A stretch of DNA of 64,000 nucleotides from Cinclus cinclus (taxonomy: Eukaryota; Chordata; Aves; Passeriformes; Cinclidae). The DNA lies in NCBI RefSeq assembly GCF_963662255.1, contig NC_085047.1:59022006-59086005 (forward strand). Direction: 5' to 3'. Under the pieces are notes generated by a model. It was not told where the DNA came from. It saw only the letters and a list, made by a program, of their open reading frames with translations, and did no database searches. Numbering within the stretch: position 1 is the first letter of the stretch; the number at the start of each line of letters is the position of its first letter. Shown piece by piece: positions 1 to 9,827 of the stretch. A program made the position numbers and the translations under genes.

Positions 1-1743
1 TCCATTCTGCTACAGTGGTAAGTATTAAGCCAAGAGGGGGAAACACCGACCTGGGAAGAATGGAGTTTACATTAAAGCAGTGAAGGAGGGGAAAAATCAA
101 AGGACAGGAGAAATTGGTACCCGGCAGTATAAATGAAGGAGGACAAAAGTTGATGGTGCTTTTTAGAGGGAGAGCCAAGGGTGTGGATAAAACAGTAAGA
201 GGCATACTGAAATAAAGATGTAAATGTAACTTATTTAGACAGGTAGAAAACATTTGTATACTTTAGTTTTAAAAATAAATAGATGTTTGTACTTTTGGAA
301 AAAAAAAAGATTAATTAAAATATTTTAATCCTCAACCCTCTCTAATTCTCTTCACTGGAGAAAAGAGGAGAAAGAGTAAAGGAGACAAGGTACAGAAATT
401 TAATACTGAAAAAGAAATGTTCTTTAAATAATTAAAAAGTATTAAGAATACTCTGGAAAATTCATATTTCAAGTTAGAAAGGCTATTTTTGGATCAAATG
501 AATACAATGAAGAATTTTTCTAGTTCCATAAATTATGATGTGGAAGCATGGAGTGAATTCTAGTTGAAAGAAGGGAAAAGAATGGTAAAAAATTACAGCA
601 AATAAATTAATTAAATAGAGCCAAAATATTTTGTCTGTATCATTTATCCTGTGGCCAAGTTAAAACACAGATGTCCCCTTCATCTGGCCGTTCACTGTTT
701 TCGACTTAGCTCCCTAACTGACCCTCTTCTCTCTAGTACCTGAATTCCTGACAATTGATGTAGGATTTTATATTTGCAACACTCAGTGAAGCAGAAAAAC
801 ATTTCCCAGTTTCCCTCTGGTGATGTGAGTCACGAGGTAGGTTAAGTGAATTCTGTTTTGCAGGGAGGTAGGAATGGGATTGCCAATCCTTTGAACCTGA
901 AGCTCATTGGTCACCACCAGACCATCTCTCAGTGCTGTTGGCAGTAGTTAATTTGATACTGTTTATCTAAGTGATCAATAAACATACTTTCTGGACCAGC
1001 TAGAAGTGATTTGAGAGTCCAGTTTTATGCCGCATCTGAGACAAACCTATGGTTTCCATGCTGGCCACAAAGCAGAAGGCTTTCACCTCCTCTTTGTTGC
1101 TTTGTTCCCTCACTGTTACTCTCAGCTGCTCAAAGCTGGCTTCAACCATTCCCTCCTCATTTGTGTTGGTAATTGTCCAGTTGTAATTTAAATCTAACTC
1201 CACTTGGCATGATAAAAACGTGTGTTTGACTTACTTTCTTAATTTCATTGCATTGAATTGTTTCACTTTCTGGTGAGTAGAAACGTGGAAAGAAAGATGA
1301 AAAGGAGAGAGGGTTCCCTGTTTTAACAGTTACAGGTTTTCCACTTGACTCCAACTGTCTTCCAAGTTCCTACTTAGTGTATAATCTATTGCTACTGATC
1401 CACATTTTTTGTTACTGTAACTTAGAGCCTCCAAGGCAGAAGAGGCTTGGAGCTTCTGTGAGCTTTACCTGAGAATGTGTCATAGTTTGTCAGTAAGATC
1501 TAAAATGTGGGAAGGGGCAGTCTAATCACAGGTAAAATATCTGCTGCTCCTTCTAGTACACCTGGAAAGTATGATCATTGAGTTAGCATGTACATCCTAG
1601 CTTGGGCTGCTCTTATTTGAGTATTTCATGCTGGAAAAACACTACAAGCTTTTCTGTGCTGCAGTTCCTGTCTTGGGACAGCTGTGTTATAGTTTGCTCT
1701 AGGTGAGATCGGCTAACAGTCTATTCCTGTTGTTGGGATTTAG
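1..1743 (+). other. MTRF1: MTRF1 intron, right part (upstream exons outside window)
   Basis: The first recognisable MTRF1 exon begins at 1744 with two bases of a split codon, so a coding exon must lie to the left. I looked here for the N-terminal part of the protein and did not find it. The sequence is AT-rich intron. One short open stretch on the minus strand (1000-1203) is discussed under findings. Confidence 0.7.
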
Positions 1744-1835
1744 AGCTAGACAGCAGAGATGAGAAACAACTTCTAGAACTTGCCTTAGAAGAGAAGAAAG
1801 GCCTGGATAAAAAAATGAACATGTTGTGCAGAAAG
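1744..1835 (+). CDS. MTRF1: MTRF1 coding exon a
   Basis: The acceptor is TTTAG at 1739-1743 and the donor is AAAG|GTGAGC. The exon starts with two bases of a split codon, then encodes 30 residues including [15 protein letters not shown], and ends in phase 0. It is the end of the N-terminal coiled region of the release factor. Confidence 0.93.
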
Positions 1836-4800
1836 GTGAGCCTGAGGTAAAATTTTGCAACTTTGTAAATAAAAATGTCAGAAAACCTTTCCTTTTTGAT
1901 CTTACCAATAGGTTCTGACACTTGAGTTTAATGAAACAGAAGTCCAGCTTCTGTATTCTTCCTGAAAAGAAGTGGCAACATTAATTATTAGCAAGCTTCT
2001 TAGCTACAATTGTGTCTTAGAAGATTAGAATTGAGTCATTTCTCTTGCTTGCTTGTCTGTCTGTAAATGCTGAAGGGGATTAAAAAAGCAGTGAGTCTGT
2101 GCTACTGAGACTTGACATGACATCCTAGTAACTGTTTGTGGCAGTGGAGCATGCACTCTTAAAGGATTTCTGATTGGAGCTTGCAGTCCTTCATTTTCTC
2201 TTCAGCTCACAGCACCCCATGAGTGGGGAAAATATAAGCAAGGAAGTTGAAACAGTTCTGTGGAGACCACTGTGTTTGGGCTCATTTCCATACTCAGACT
2301 GAAATAATATGAAATGTGACTTTCTGAAAAATAAAATTGATGTGAAGATTGGCTAGGTTACGTAATAACTTTGTCTTCATAAGTAGCTGGGGCTGGGGTG
2401 GGTGACCTGGCACCTGACTTGGCAGGACTGGATTTTCAGCTAGCTTTCATGTGGATGCACTAGCATGTTGCATTTCCACACTGACTGCACTGAGTTGCAA
2501 TGGCCATTGGACAGTGTTTAGTCCTACTTAACTAGCTTGCCAGAGGAACTCAGTGGTTTTGTGTGCTCAGGCAGTGGCAATTGTGAAGGCTGGCTGTAAA
2601 TTTGTTTAAGAGAAGATCCAGGGTCATGAAGGAGATAACGGCATTCTTTTTTTTTTTTTTCCCAGATTTTCCAGCTTCTAGTGCCAAAGGAAAAATATGA
2701 TAGAAGTCCTGTCATATTAGAAGTGACAGCTGGCAGAACAACTGGAGGTCAGCAAAGCCCCTACAGTGAAGATTACTTCCAACCTCTATCCAACTCCATT
2801 AAACCTCTTATGGGTTATTCTTAATGCCTTTTTTATACTTAATTAGCATAAAGTAATACTTTCTAAAGATGAGCATTAACCTGCCTAATATAATGACTGG
2901 GGTTAGAGTTGCAGCTAAATCTAAAAACTGCTGTTTATGTGGTAATGCCTTTTAATTTTTAGGGGACATCTGCCAACAGTTCACTAAAGAAATGTTTGAG
3001 ATGTACCAGAACTATGCCGACTACAAGGGTTGGACCTTTGACATCGTGAACTATACGCCGGCCGAGATAGGTACAGCAGTTCTTCAGGGGTTCCACCAAG
3101 ACTAACATTGAAAGCAGTGTTTCTCTGCTGTATTTGTCACACACTGTTTGTCTCTCTAGGAGGCTTGCATCATGCTGCTGCTCATATTTCAGGAGAGAAT
3201 GTCTACAGGCATCTGAAGTATGAAGGAGGGACTCACCGAGTCCAGCGAATCCCTGAGACAGGCATGTCATCAAGAATGCAGCGTATTCACACTGGGACAA
3301 TGTCAGTCATTGTCCTTCCTCAGCCAGAGGAGGTAAACTGTTCATTGGCTTGGTGAGGTGGTGCTGCACCCCTGCTCACCCATTTTGGCATTGGAGTAGA
3401 TGTTATTTAAAACCATGTTACTGTTCTGGGTGTTTCACTGATAACCAAGTCCTTTGTGCAGTCCCAGCAAATGAAGTGCAAGTGCTCTGACTCTGGGAGG
3501 TGATAGTCCTTGACTCTGTACTTTATATGTATAAATGGATCATCAGAAGCAACTTTGCAGAGATTTGCTGTTGCCTGAAATGGCACGTAAGTGAGTGAGC
3601 ATTTCATTAAGTGTTCCAGCCCCAACACTGACAAGGCTCACTGCTATGAGTAAGCCAATTTAAAATTACATCACGTATTAAGACACAGAATATATCCAAG
3701 AAAGTACTCAGTATTGCATAGTAATGTGATTCTGTGCATCCTTTAGATTTTTTTTGTTTCATTTAAATTATTGGTGTCCTTCTCTGGTAAATCAAGGACA
3801 GTCTCCTTTGAATGTGAATGAGTGTGTTGGTTAGTCTGAGATCTCACTAATAGCAGCGGTTCTCACTTAGACCACCAATTTACACAGAAGAAAAAAACCA
3901 AACCACCAGATCCTGTAGGCTCTTCCTGCACCTTCTCCTGCTTCTTCATAATACTTTCCTTGCAACATTGATCAGATCTGAATGTTCCTTTCCCATCCAC
4001 TGAGCTCAAACTATGGTGCAGATCGTCATGGACTCCTATTTCCAATGTGGCAATCCTTACTTGAATTGATCTGGATATACCTATTTTCTCTTCAGATGAT
4101 TCTAAGTACTGTTGCAAGAATCATTCAGGCTTGGCTCATGAACAAGATCCTTGCACTGCTTTTTAGAAGTAGTTTTTACATATTTCCTTCTTTCTTCGTC
4201 TCTCTGCCAAAGCTAGTGGTTTTGCAAAACAGTGATTTTTGCTTTGTTTTATTTCACACACACACATACCTTGTCTCGTGAAGGACCCAGAGTAAGAATT
4301 TGAAAAACTAAGTGAAATCTTTAAGGCATTATTTGCTTTTCAGAGAAACTTGCCACTTCATTATTAAATTTATAGTGATTGACCATTACTCAGGAACAGC
4401 TGTAAAGGAGCAATGTTTTGAGAAGCAATTTCTTATTAATGCTGAGTTTCACTGACATCCAAATATTTTTAGAATGAGCAGGAAGTAGTAATTTTCTTTG
4501 ATTCTAGATTGATGTTAAAGTGGATCCCAAAGATTTGCGTATAGATACATTCAGAGCCAGAGGAGCAGGAGGGCAACATGTTAACAAAACTGACAGTGCT
4601 GTGAGGATTGTGCACCTTCCCACAGGTAAGTCTGGCTGTACTTTGTACTTTTAATCACACTGAATCTGTATCGTGAAAAGGAAGCTTTTGATCCTGCAGG
4701 TTGTCTCTTGCAGGGCTGGGCCTTATACCAAAATAAAGAGAAGTAGCCCCTTTGGTTCTGTCCTTCCTGTAGCCCAGCAATGTGAGAAAGGGGCTGTGTA

Positions 4801-7800
4801 CCAGGGGCAGAGTGATTATGCCAGTTTTGACTTTAGAGGGAGTGTGTCATGAACACACTGTCTTTAGAGGATGAAAGAACAAATAGATGGTAACAGGGAT
4901 GGGGTAGATGATGTAAATAATTTGCACTGTGTGCTCTGTGCCTTTAGCAGTAATGGCCACTGGCAAGCAAGGGCATGCTTAGCCTAGCTGGAATCTGTGT
5001 ATTAATCTGTGATTAAAAAGAAGGTTTGAAGATTTTCATTCAATACGAGATAATGCTATCATATGTTGGATAGAAAGGAAAATGTATATTGATGAGAAGG
5101 TACTGTGTAGACTGGACCACTCTGTCTTTTTTTGGGATGTGTTTTATTGAAACTCAGTGAGCTTCTCTCTGTACAGATGCAGAATTGCTTAAGGCACAGG
5201 AAATTCTGGTAGTGACCTGAAAACAGCTGTTCCCTATATGCCTTTTTCTTTCAGAAATCAAATGAGAAGTTATACATTTTTTTTAAAGACCTTTATTTTG
5301 TTTTTTTCTAATTTTTCATAATTAAGTTCAAGACTCACCAGTGTTGATTAGGCACTCCTTTCTCTTAGAATAATGAATTTTCCAGTCTCCAAGAGCTTAT
5401 CTGAACTAAGATTTTAAGAACTGGTATTACACTCTTTAAAACAAGCTCTTGTAGACTATTCAAATTGCATTTTTAACATATGACAACTAATTGGAGTGAA
5501 CCCAGTTTCTAGAGGCAATGTCAGAAACTTGTTTGCTTCATGAAGTTTTAAAATATCCCTGACTTTTCTGTGGCACGGAACAAAAGCCCCCTGGTGCAGC
5601 TGTGACAAGTTTAAAAACACACTAATGGTTCTGGCCCTGTGTTAAAATGACTTTTTATCCTACAGCTGAAAGGCCCTACAAACCAGCACTCCAGTAGGTT
5701 TCATTTGCCTAATGTGTTAGAATTAATTCATCTTGTTTGTTCTTTGTTCTAATGGGCTCTCGGGTGCCTCTGCGAAGGGCTGGCAGTTGAGTGCCAGCAG
5801 GAGCGGTCACAGCAGATGAACAAGGAAATAGCTCTGCGGACACTGAGAGCTAAGCTGTGCCAGCAGGTCATTGAAAAGCAGCTCAGTCAAGAGCAGAGCG
5901 CCAGGAAACTGCAGGTGAGGACAAGTGGTGCCTGGGGCCTGGAGAGGGGGTTGTGTTGTAGATTTGTTTCTGATATCTTTGGGTGACGAGGACAGGGCAA
6001 GTGAGTGTGTGTGTCTAACTAGGGGTGCCTGCAAGGGAAGAGAATCTCATACTTAAAATGGTAAGTCTGCCTTTACCTAGCTGTAAGTTCACTTACCCAG
6101 TTCAGTGCTGTAGACTTCTCAGGCAATGGGAAGAAGACATCAACTGTGGCTGAAAAGAAGAGTCAAAAAGCTGGCTGAAATTTTTCAAAAGAGAAAATTC
6201 AACATCGTGTACTGAATGCCGCCCTTAAGGCCAGAATAGCACAAATTAAGCATCTTAAGTAAAAAGTTACATTCAATGAAAACTGGGATCAGGAATTCTC
6301 AGAAGTTTCTAAAGGAGAGTGTTTTAAGGCCATACAGAGCTTTTGAGAGAAACAAGTAAATAAATAATCCTGCCACTGTGCAATTGAGTAGCAGCTTCTT
6401 TGATACAGTTTTGGTAACCTTTTGAGGAAGAAATGGGTTCTGGAAGAGTTACTTCAAGTTAGGTGGCAAAGTGTGCTTTTTTCTGAAAATGTCTTGTCAT
6501 TCTTTTCCCATTCTTTGAGTATTTTCCCACTTGTGGTTCAAACTTTAACTGTGATCTATTGGAATAGAAATGCTTCAGAATATTACTCAGTACTCCAGAT
6601 TTTCCAGCTCAGCTATTAAAATACTTACTTGAGGTTGCATTTAAGCGTATTGTCCTTGCAGATTATTAACCCCATGGTTGTAAGCAGTGAGCCATTTATC
6701 TTTTGTTATTAATTTCAGTCTGAGAGCCTTCAAAGCTGCCTAAGGCACTTAGACTTATATTTGTATTAATATCTGTATAAATATTTATATCAATATGCAT
6801 TTATACAATATAGATGTTAATATATTTATATTTATATTTATATTTATATTTATATTTATATTTATATTTATATTTATATTTATATTTATATTTATTTATA
6901 TGCATTTATATGACTAGTGTGGAAAATCAGGCAAAAGTAAATTACCTTTCCTAATGTTTCGGAATTTATTCAGGAAATTTCCACGTTCTAAAATACACAT
7001 GTTGAGTGCAGATGAATTTTTCACCAAATCCCACTGGAATGGACAGCCATTTATTTCTCTGAGCGTTTTTTAGCGTTTAATTCTTCATTTTAGCAGAGAC
7101 CACAGCGTTTAGTGAAGTGTGTAATCCCAACAGTGCTACATTTGGGTTTCTGCTTCAAAAATTAGAATTGCTGTTTGCACTCTCACACTTCACCACTAGA
7201 GGGTAACTTAACTTCTTACTCTTAATCTGAGTCTCTATTGGTGCTAATTTCCGACAGCCACACGTTGACTCTGCCGCTTCTGTTATTAATGGAGACAATT
7301 TTAATTATTTTGTGTAGAAGCTACAGCCCTCTCTCCCCCCAGAAAACCCCATTTGTGTATTTTTTGAAGTAAGGACTTTTGTAACTTACATGACCTTTGA
7401 GAGTTATGTGGTTCTTTCAGCTACAGAGCTGGAACAGAATTGTGCTGGAGGATATAGAAACTTGGTCTGTGATACAGAATCACAAACAATACAGTTCAGT
7501 AATGTCACAGTGTTTTAAAAAATCCCATGTCCCAAGCCAGCAACCACTAGGTTGGTAGTTGGAACAGGCTGATCCATTACAGTTTATTTTAAGTATCCTG
7601 TTCCAGAGAAGTATTTCTTTTTTAAAAAAACACAACAGATATTGTTTTTTCCTGCTTTGCTGCAGTTGGGAACAAGAGCCCAGTCAGAGAGAATTCGTAC
7701 TTACAACTTCACCCAGGACAGAGTCACTGACCACAGGATCTCCTATGATGCACGCAATATCAAGGTAAGGGTTGCTTATGAGAGTACTTAGGTACTTATG

Positions 7801-9525
7801 TTTACCATAAGAATTAAAAATTAACTTAGTGAGCACAATTTTATATATACATACATACATATATATATATATATATGAAGAAAGTAGCCAGTTGTGCTAT
7901 GACAGAACACTAGATTTAGAAAGCTTAAACTTTCTTTCCTGCCTTCTTGTAGTTTTAGAGATAACTGGCACAGGCCATAGCTCACTGGCCTACTTCCCTG
8001 TGTGTTTTTCTCCTACTATATGAGTGGAAAGTGACCAAGCATGTAGTCCTCAATGAGATCCATGAGTCCTTTGGCCAAACCGGGCAAGTGACATTTGAGA
8101 TTCTTGAAGCATAGTACAACAAAACCAAAAACCTGACAGGAAGGACTTTTTGTTTTTGTTAGGCCATTCTTTCATCCTCCAAATGCTGGAGTAAAGAAGA
8201 AGAAAAGCTTTTATGTTTGCATCACAGGCCACAGTTAAAATAAACTGAAACTGCATGTTTTCATTTTAAGATTATCTAAGATCTTGTTTCTGAGTAAATA
8301 TCTACATATGGCTTGAATCTTACTGATTGTTCAACCTGCAAAAGAGAAAGCTTTGAGATTACCTAATTGCAGCCTTCCAGTACTCAAAGGGATCCTACAA
8401 GAAAGAGGGAGATTTTTACAAGAGCATGTAGTGACAGGACAAAGGTGAATGGTTTCAAACTAAAATAAGGTATATTTAGATTAGATATTAGGAAAACATT
8501 ATTTACTGTGAAGGTGAAGAGACACTGGAGTAGGTTATCCCCTAGTGAACCTGCGGATGCCTCATCTCTGGCAGTGTTCAAGGCCAAGTTGGATGTGGCT
8601 TTGAGCAACTGGGTCTAGTGAAAAGTGTCCCTGCCCATGGCGGGGTGGTTGGAACTGGATGGTCTTTACTGTACCTTCCAACCCAGGCCATTCTATGATT
8701 CTGTTTATCGGGGGTTTTTACAATGGGAAAAAAAAAACAACCTAATAATGGATTTTTTTGTATTTATGAAAAACAAATTTTAGGGTGATCCCTCAGTATT
8801 TTGGCTTAGGTATCCAGTTTGTTGTAAGTGCTGTTGCATAAGGAGCAACACTTTTCAAACTACCCACAGGTGTCCTGGGTAACTCCAGACAATGCAGGAC
8901 ATACTGAATATGGAATGGTTCACAGTAATTGGTGTGCAGAATACCATGGCAGAGGAAATAGTTCCATGATTGCATGAAAGTGGCTTTTGCTAGTCAGTTG
9001 CTTACTGTTTGGATCTTTCTTGAGTGAAACTGGAACCATAAACTGCCTAACAAGTTAGTTGAGCTTTGCTTGCAAAACAGCCTCACTCTTGCCATGGACA
9101 ACAGTATTGGAATGAGGTTCCTCAGTCCTTGGTTATTCTTGCAGGGAATTTTCATGTAAGTGCATGGGTTACACAAAAGCAGGGCAGTCACTGTTTTTTT
9201 TGCTGCCAGAATCCATGTGCCTTGCACAGGCAGGCAGCTGATGTTCTGCTGCTGTCCACCGCTGCTGCTTTCGCCTGGGATGGAGGGAGGGACCTGCAAG
9301 AATGAGCAAGTGGAGGGACTGCAGGCATTTCAGGGGTTTTTGTAGTTGTTTCAGAATAATGCTGAAGGACAGTCAGTAATGCTTTTGTCTGCTTTTTATT
9401 CATAGGAAATTCTAAGTGGGAAAGAAGCACTGGATAAGCTAATCAACAGACTACTGGAGTTTGCAGAGATAGAGGCCGTCACCCAATATCTAGAAAATTT
9501 GCAGGCTTTAGAAGGAGGAGGCTGA
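1744..9525 (+). CDS. MTRF1: MTRF1, mitochondrial peptide chain release factor 1 family (3' part, 8 exons)
   Basis: MTRF1 is a class I release-factor homologue that acts on the mitochondrial ribosome and hydrolyses peptidyl-tRNA. Human MTRF1 has been linked to release at the AGA/AGG codons that end COX1 and ND6. Eight exons join in frame into 309 visible residues plus a TGA stop. The human protein is about 445 residues, so roughly the first 135 are off-window. In order: the end of the N-terminal helical domain ([12 protein letters not shown]), the codon-recognition domain ([10 protein letters not shown], then the decoding segment [15 protein letters not shown]), the catalytic GGQ loop at 4568-4576 ([13 protein letters not shown]), and the C-terminal domain ([16 protein letters not shown]). 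The decoding segment is three residues longer than in MTRF1L and contains SSRMQ, which identifies MTRF1 rather than MTRF1L. No frameshift or internal stop is seen. The gene converges on WBP4, which lies on the other strand. Confidence 0.96.
1836..2665 (+). other. MTRF1: MTRF1 intron (a-b)
   Basis: AT-rich intron between two in-frame exons. It ends in a 14-base T run that forms the pyrimidine tract. No repeat family recognised. Confidence 0.85.
2666..2747 (+). CDS. MTRF1: MTRF1 coding exon b
   Basis: A long T tract and CCCAG precede the exon. It encodes [18 protein letters not shown], then RTTG, and ends after the first base of a glycine codon. The donor GGAG|GTCAGC departs from the usual GTRAGT. 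Confidence 0.94.
2963..3070 (+). CDS. MTRF1: MTRF1 coding exon c
   Basis: The acceptor is TTTTTAG and the donor ATAG|GTACAG. The exon encodes [17 protein letters not shown] followed by a less conserved stretch ending TPAEI. Both ends are phase 1 and match the neighbouring exons. Confidence 0.95.
3160..3332 (+). CDS. MTRF1: MTRF1 coding exon d (codon-recognition segment)
   Basis: The acceptor is TCTCTAG and the donor GAG|GTAAAC. The exon encodes [20 protein letters not shown] and then the release-factor signature [20 protein letters not shown], followed by [17 protein letters not shown]. The longer loop after RIP replaces the PxT tripeptide region of bacterial RF1 and is the diagnostic MTRF1 feature. 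Confidence 0.97.
3333..4507 (+). other. MTRF1: MTRF1 intron (d-e)
   Basis: Intron of about 1.2 kb. It contains a short CA run near 4256-4266. No other gene or recognised repeat. Confidence 0.85.
4508..4625 (+). CDS. MTRF1: MTRF1 coding exon e (GGQ catalytic loop)
   Basis: The acceptor is ATTCTAG and the donor ACAG|GTAAGT. The exon encodes [20 protein letters not shown] and then [19 protein letters not shown]. The GGQ codons are 4568-4576. In this family the glutamine coordinates water attack on the peptidyl-tRNA ester. Confidence 0.97.
4626..5777 (+). other. MTRF1: MTRF1 intron (e-f)
   Basis: Intron of about 1.15 kb with nothing recognised beyond T-rich stretches near 5276-5310. Its 3' splice site is weak. 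Confidence 0.85.
5778..5914 (+). CDS. MTRF1: MTRF1 coding exon f
   Basis: The exon encodes [20 protein letters not shown] through QSARKLQ, with donor CAG|GTGAGG. The acceptor CTGCGAAG|GG has a poor pyrimidine tract, but it is the only junction that keeps the conserved [13 protein letters not shown] frame with exon e. Confidence 0.94.
5915..7665 (+). other. MTRF1: MTRF1 intron (f-g)
   Basis: Intron of about 1.75 kb containing the TATATT hexanucleotide array listed separately. No internal exon recognised. Confidence 0.85.
6821..6892. repeat. Microsatellite (TATATT)12
   Basis: About twelve uninterrupted copies of the hexamer TATATT, flanked by related TTTATA-rich sequence. It lies in an MTRF1 intron. 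Length polymorphism is likely. Confidence 0.9.
7666..7764 (+). CDS. MTRF1: MTRF1 coding exon g
   Basis: The acceptor is CTGCAG and the donor AAG|GTAAGG. The exon encodes [20 protein letters not shown] followed by [13 protein letters not shown]. RIRTYNFPQxRVTDHR is the conserved C-terminal release-factor signature. Both ends are phase 0. Confidence 0.96.
7842..7876. repeat. Compound ATAC / AT microsatellite
   Basis: Several ATAC units followed by about eight AT units, 78 bases downstream of the donor of MTRF1 exon g. Confidence 0.85.
8353..8704 (+). mobile_element. CR1 LINE, 5'-truncated copy, plus strand
   Basis: The sequence reads as the 3' end of an avian CR1 retrotransposon. It has the GAGATTACCTxATTGCAGCC segment, a decayed end of the reverse-transcriptase reading frame (TTCAAGGCCAAGTTGGATG), the CTTCCAACCCAGGCCATTC segment, and the terminal ATTCTATGATTCTG. 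Stops and frameshifts show it is dead. It is typical of 5'-truncated CR1 insertions. Confidence 0.9.
9406..9525 (+). CDS. MTRF1: MTRF1 last coding exon h
   Basis: The acceptor is TTCATAG. The exon encodes 39 residues beginning [19 protein letters not shown] and ending GGG before TGA at 9523-9525. The poorly conserved tail matches the usual position of the MTRF1 stop. Confidence 0.95.
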   Translation, partial: EILSGKEALDKLINRLLEFAEIEAVTQYLENLQALEGGG

Positions 9526-9570
9526 AGACTTCAAGTAGAATTAAAAGAGAATTGTTGTGTTTGTTAGCCG

Positions 9571-9576
9571 AATAAA
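9571..9576 (+). terminator. MTRF1: AATAAA polyadenylation signal, proximal (MTRF1)
   Basis: AATAAA 46 bases after the stop codon, followed by moderately GT-rich sequence. Would give a very short 3' UTR. Confidence 0.5.
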
Positions 9577-9821
9577 ACAGATGTGTTTATCAGATGATAT
9601 ATTGATTAAAACCTATTTCTCTATTTTTCAGTGTGTGATCCTATTACTTTTGTATCTTGGTGCAAGTGGGTTGAATTTATTGCAGCAGCCCTGGCAGAAA
9701 AGCATCAGCTTGAAGTTCTGTGTGGACACTCCTCCTGTCTTGGCAGCTGGGCTTTTTTAAGCTGGTCCTTCTCTTTACAGTATCGCAGTTGGAAAGGCAC
9801 AGAGTTGTGGTGGTGGAGCAG

Positions 9822-9827
9822 AATAAA
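9822..9827 (+). terminator. MTRF1: AATAAA polyadenylation signal, distal (MTRF1)
   Basis: AATAAA followed within 20-40 bases by a strong T/GT-rich element (CTTTTTGTTTGGTGTTGGG). This is the better candidate for the main MTRF1 3' end. Confidence 0.6.

Larger units (their letters stand above)
7765..9405 (+). other. MTRF1: MTRF1 last intron (g-h)
   Basis: Intron of about 1.6 kb carrying an ATAC/AT microsatellite near its 5' end and a CR1 LINE fragment in sense orientation. Both are listed separately. Confidence 0.85.

Noticed and set aside
1744..9525. MTRF1L instead of MTRF1
   Set aside because: The decoding loop [10 protein letters not shown] and the phrase [12 protein letters not shown] are MTRF1-type. 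MTRF1L has a shorter KTEKQGRVHT-type loop, and the WBP4 neighbour also fits MTRF1.
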